This document shows, piece by piece, positions 61,039 through 64,000 of a stretch of DNA of 64,000 nt. The DNA comes from Rouxiella sp. WC2420 (GTDB lineage Bacteria; Pseudomonadota; Gammaproteobacteria; Enterobacterales; Enterobacteriaceae). The notes under the pieces are model-generated. The model was given only the letters and a program-made list of their open reading frames with translations, was not told the origin of the DNA and made no database searches. Each line of letters opens with the position of its first letter. The first letter of the stretch is position 1. The stretch is from NCBI RefSeq assembly GCF_041200025.1, contig NZ_CP165628.1:4340001-4404000 (forward strand), given 5' to 3'. The position numbers and the translations under genes are program-made.

Positions 61039-61066
61039 ATTATAGGGAGTTTCTGAGGAGCCGCAA
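61039..61066 (-). promoter_or_regulatory. rrn P1 promoter
   Basis: On the minus strand, -35 TTGCGG (61066-61061), 16-base spacer ending CTCCC, -10 TATAAT (61044-61039), then GC-rich start region as in E. coli P1. AT-rich sequence upstream (61070-61090) resembles an UP element. P1 to P2 distance is about 120 bases. The 60694-61140 region holds no gene. Confidence 0.87.
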
Positions 61067-61144
61067 GCGTTTATTCGAAATAAATTACTGACCGCTCATT
61101 AATTCAACGATTCGTTTGATTTCGGATAATAAAGCAACAAAAAA

Positions 61145-61173
61145 GGGGCCAAATTGTGATTCGGCCCCTTTTT
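61145..61173 (-). terminator. Terminator of clpB
   Basis: GGGGCC (61145-61150) pairs with GGCCCC (61163-61168). The stem is flanked by runs of A (61139-61144) and T (61169-61173), so it ends clpB transcripts on the minus strand. Confidence 0.88.
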
Positions 61174-61221
61174 ATCAGGAATTACTCAGGACAGAAAACC
61201 TGAGATCTCCTTATTAGAGAG

Positions 61222-63795
61222 TTACTGTTTAGCAACTATATGGTCATTCTCTACATCTATAGTAATCGGTTTGCCTGGAATCAGCTTGCCAGAGAGAATT
61301 TGCTGAGCCAGCGGATTCTCGATTTCCTGTTGGATGGCACGTTTAAGCGGACGCGCACCATATACAGGGTCAAACCCGGTATTACCCAGCAGTTCCAGAG
61401 CTGCATCCGTGAGGTGTGCACTGTAACCGCGCTCTTCCAGACGTTTATAAAGACGCTGCAACTGGATTTCCGCGATATGTTTGATATGCGCGTGACCCAG
61501 TGGATGGAATACCACCACCTCATCTATACGGTTGATAAATTCAGGGCGGAAGTTATTGGTCACGACTTCCATCACCGATTCTTTCATCTGCGCATAGGTT
61601 GCTTCACCAAAATGCTGCTGGATGACATCAGAACCAAGGTTCGAGGTCATGATCACTACAGTATTACGGAAATCAACAGTGCGACCTTGCCCGTCGGTCA
61701 GACGTCCGTCATCCAAGACCTGAAGAAGAATGTTAAATACATCAGGATGCGCCTTTTCTACTTCATCCAGCAGAATGACAGAATAAGGACGACGACGGAC
61801 TGCCTCAGTCAGATAACCGCCCTCTTCATAACCGACATATCCCGGAGGCGCGCCCACCAGCCGTGAAACTGAGTGTTTCTCCATAAACTCTGACATATCG
61901 ATACGCACCATCGCGTCATCACTGTTAAACAGGAATGTCGCCAAAGCTTTACAGAGTTCGGTTTTGCCGACCCCGGTAGGACCGAGGAACAGGAACGAGC
62001 CGATTGGGCGATTCGGATCCGACAACCCCGCGCGACTACGGCGGATAGCATTCGAAACCGCATCAACCGCTTCGTTCTGGCCAATGACGCGCTTATGCAA
62101 ATCATCTTCCATGCGCAGCAGTTTTTCACGCTCGCTTTCCAGCATTCTTGCCACGGGAATCCCGGTCCAACGCGCCAGCACGTCGGCAATTTCCACATCC
62201 GTTACGCGGTTGCGCAGCAGCTTCATGGTTTTGCCTTCAGCCTGGGTAGCCGCCGCAAGCTGTTTCTCCAACTCAGGGATCTTGCCGTATTGCAGCTCGG
62301 ACATGCGCCCAAGGTCACCAACGCGGCGTGCCTGCTCGAGCGTTATTTTCGCCTGCTCGAGGTCGGCTTTGATATTCTGCGTGCCGGTCAGAGATGCTTT
62401 CTCGGCTTTCCACTCTTCATCAAGCCCCGAGTATTCGCGCTCTTTCTGCTCAAGTTCGGTATTCAGCATTTCAAGACGCTTGATGCTGGCATCATCCGAC
62501 TCTTTCTTTAATGCCTGCTGTTCAAGCTTCAGCTGAATGATACGACGGTCAAGACGATCCAAAGATTCTGGTTTGGAGTCCATCTGCATGCGAATACTGG
62601 ATGCCGCTTCATCTATAAGGTCGATAGCCTTATCGGGTAACTGACGATCGGAAATATAGCGATGAGACAAGGTTGCTGCCGCCACAATAGCCGGGTCAGT
62701 TATTTGCACATGGTGATGAAGCTCATAGCGCTCTTTCAGGCCACGCAGAATCGCAATGGTATCTTCGACAGATGGCTCGGCTACAAACACTTTTTGGAAA
62801 CGACGCTCTAACGCTGCATCTTTCTCGATAAACTGACGATACTCGTTCAGCGTAGTCGCGCCGACACAGTGCAGTTCACCACGCGCCAGTGCAGGCTTGA
62901 GCATATTACCGGCATCCATCGCGCCGTCTGCCTTACCCGCGCCGACCATAGTATGCAGTTCATCTATAAATAGAATGACATTGCCTTCCTGCTTGGCCAG
63001 ATCGTTAAGCACCCCTTTCAGACGCTCTTCGAACTCACCGCGGTATTTGGCACCAGCCACCAGCGCGCCCATGTCCAGAGAAAGGACACGTTTATTTTTC
63101 AGGCCTTCTGGCACTTCACCATTAATGATGCGCTGTGCGAGACCTTCGGCGATCGCAGTTTTACCGACTCCCGGCTCACCTATCAGCACCGGATTGTTTT
63201 TAGTACGGCGCTGCAGGACCTGAATGGTGCGACGAATTTCTTCATCACGACCAATAACCGGATCCAGCTTGCCTTGCTCGGCACGCTCGGTCAGATCAAT
63301 GGTGAATTTCTTTAAAGCCTGACGCGAGTCTTCGGCTCCCTGATCATCCACTTTGTCACCACCTCGCATTTGATCGATAGCCGCGTCGAGTTTTTCTGCC
63401 GTTGCACCGCTAGCCTTCAACAGGTCAGTCAATACGCCGCGGTCTTTTAACACCGCCAGCAGGAAAAGCTCGGAAGAGATAAATTTATCAGCACGCTGCT
63501 GCGATAATTTGTCACACAGATTTAAAACACGAACCAGTTCGCTTGATGGTTGAACATCACCACCGGTTCCTTCAACTTGCGGTAAACGCGCCAATGCCTG
63601 ATCGACGTCCGTGCGAACTCGTTGAGCGTCAACGCCCGCAGAGGTCAATAAAGGACGAACAGTTCCCCCTTCCTGCGTGAGCAGAGCGCTCATCAGGTGG
63701 ACAGGTTCGATGAATTGGTTGTCGCGCCCAAGTGCGAGAGACTGGGCATCGGCGAGGGCAAGCTGGAATTTACTGGTAAGACGATCCAGACGCAT
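61222..63795 (-). CDS. clpB: ClpB disaggregase chaperone
   Basis: An 857-residue Hsp100 ATPase that, with DnaK, pulls proteins from aggregates. N-terminal domain (about 1-145), first AAA+ (Walker [10 protein letters not shown]; Walker [10 protein letters not shown]), the coiled-coil middle domain (about 405-520), second AAA+ (Walker [10 protein letters not shown]; Walker [12 protein letters not shown]). Same length as E. coli ClpB (857). Valine 149 is encoded by GTG (63351-63349) with GAGGTGG just upstream, which is the internal start used in E. coli for the short form. A sigma-32 promoter lies upstream; pgeF ends 131 bases before it. Confidence 0.97.
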   Translation of the reverse strand: MRLDRLTSKFQLALADAQSLALGRDNQFIEPVHLMSALLTQEGGTVRPLLTSAGVDAQRVRTDVDQALARLPQVEGTGGDVQPSSELVRVLNLCDKLSQQRADKFISSELFLLAVLKDRGVLTDLLKASGATAEKLDAAIDQMRGGDKVDDQGAEDSRQALKKFTIDLTERAEQGKLDPVIGRDEEIRRTIQVLQRRTKNNPVLIGEPGVGKTAIAEGLAQRIINGEVPEGLKNKRVLSLDMGALVAGAKYRGEFEERLKGVLNDLAKQEGNVILFIDELHTMVGAGKADGAMDAGNMLKPALARGELHCVGATTLNEYRQFIEKDAALERRFQKVFVAEPSVEDTIAILRGLKERYELHHHVQITDPAIVAAATLSHRYISDRQLPDKAIDLIDEAASSIRMQMDSKPESLDRLDRRIIQLKLEQQALKKESDDASIKRLEMLNTELEQKEREYSGLDEEWKAEKASLTGTQNIKADLEQAKITLEQARRVGDLGRMSELQYGKIPELEKQLAAATQAEGKTMKLLRNRVTDVEIADVLARWTGIPVARMLESEREKLLRMEDDLHKRVIGQNEAVDAVSNAIRRSRAGLSDPNRPIGSFLFLGPTGVGKTELCKALATFLFNSDDAMVRIDMSEFMEKHSVSRLVGAPPGYVGYEEGGYLTEAVRRRPYSVILLDEVEKAHPDVFNILLQVLDDGRLTDGQGRTVDFRNTVVIMTSNLGSDVIQQHFGEATYAQMKESVMEVVTNNFRPEFINRIDEVVVFHPLGHAHIKHIAEIQLQRLYKRLEERGYSAHLTDAALELLGNTGFDPVYGARPLKRAIQQEIENPLAQQILSGKLIPGKPITIDVENDHIVAKQ
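63349..63351 (-). promoter_or_regulatory. Internal GTG start for short-form ClpB
   Basis: GTG codon 149 of clpB, preceded on the minus strand by GAGGTGG at 8-10 bases. E. coli makes a 79-kDa ClpB from GTG 149 (known); site and Shine-Dalgarno are both kept. Confidence 0.75.
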
Positions 63796-63833
63796 AACAC
63801 CTCCAAATACTGAACAAAATTGCTACTGGAGAT

Positions 63834-63862
63834 TAGATGAGGTCATCCCTCACGATTTCAAG
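63834..63862 (-). promoter_or_regulatory. Heat-shock (sigma-32) promoter of clpB
   Basis: On the minus strand, -35 CTTGAA (63862-63857), 14-base spacer, -10 CCTCATCTA (63842-63834), matching the RpoH consensus CTTGAA / CCCCATNT. It lies about 40 bases before the clpB start. Confidence 0.88.
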
Positions 63863-63926
63863 GTTATTTTGTCAGTATATTATGAATACAACGTCATGCT
63901 TTTCTGGATCGCCTTGATTTATTAGG

Positions 63927-64000
63927 TTATCTCAGCCAAATCAAACTTGCCAGACGTCCGGTAATACCATCGCGTCGATAAGAGAAGAAATGAGAGGATT
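63927..64000 (-). CDS. pgeF: PgeF (YfiH), C-terminal end only
   Basis: The last 23 codons, reading SSHFFSYRRDGITGRLASLI and ending with TAA at 63927-63929, match the C-terminus of PgeF/YfiH (multicopper oxidase-like, polyphenol oxidase / purine nucleoside phosphorylase family, implicated in peptidoglycan precursor editing). The rest lies outside the window. pgeF precedes clpB in E. coli too. Confidence 0.9.
   Translation of the reverse strand, partial: SSHFFSYRRDGITGRLASLIWLR

Overview
The window is chromosomal DNA of a member of Enterobacterales. From gene order and protein similarity recalled from memory it is most likely in the Yersiniaceae (Serratia / Rahnella / Rouxiella / Ewingella type) rather than Escherichia. 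Evidence: an ssrA 3' end, a ygaC-ygaM-nrdHIEF-proVWX-emrRAB block, a yfiF-trxC-tapT-patZ-pssA-kgtP-rrn-clpB-pgeF block, and a 16S-tRNA-Glu-23S-5S operon. Both blocks keep the E. coli order but carry insertions that E. coli lacks. The genus is not settled; the complete 16S gene (59151-60693) would settle it.

Region by region. (1) 1-1990: the 3' end of tmRNA, then AT-rich, gene-poor DNA with a DUF1471 periplasmic protein, a small two-repeat protein and decayed coding fragments, as expected downstream of an ssrA integration site. (2) 1997-21000: an accessory-rich segment with two Ada-type alkylation repair proteins, an isocitrate lyase/PEP mutase family enzyme, a broken VOC (glyoxalase family) gene, five GNAT acetyltransferases, an AppA-like acid phosphatase, two amino-acid binding proteins without permease or ATPase genes but next to peptidase genes, a BesD/HalD-family non-haem iron enzyme with a hydroxylase-type iron site, a lysine/ornithine N-hydroxylase without siderophore synthetase genes, a PhzF-like protein and a CYTH protein. 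(3) 21042-28206: yicN-like, ygaC, an MFS transporter, ygaM and the class Ib ribonucleotide reductase operon nrdHIEF, preceded by two NrdR boxes. (4) 28223-32184: a 2-hydroxycarboxylate transporter divergent from a CitA/DcuS-type two-component pair, inserted between nrdF and proV. (5) 32586-37267: the osmoprotectant operon proVWX with a second, tandem proX. (6) 37273-44859: a LysR/MFS pair, then emrR, an outer-membrane efflux lipoprotein, emrA and emrB, apparently a complete tripartite pump. (7) 44867-53888: a quinone-oxidoreductase-like MDR enzyme with a divergent AraC regulator, then yfiF, trxC, tapT, patZ and pssA. (8) 53920-64000: kgtP, a complete rRNA operon on the minus strand with promoters and terminators, clpB with a heat-shock promoter and a conserved internal start, and the 3' end of pgeF.

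No CRISPR array, insertion sequence or intact prophage was seen. The most unusual features are two separate binding-protein-plus-peptidase modules, one with an M28 protein lacking the usual Glu-Glu pair; the BesD-family enzyme with an intact HxD motif; the solitary N-hydroxylase; and the duplicated proX with a 12-bp hairpin between the copies. All functions are predictions from sequence reading and memory of the families; no database search was run.
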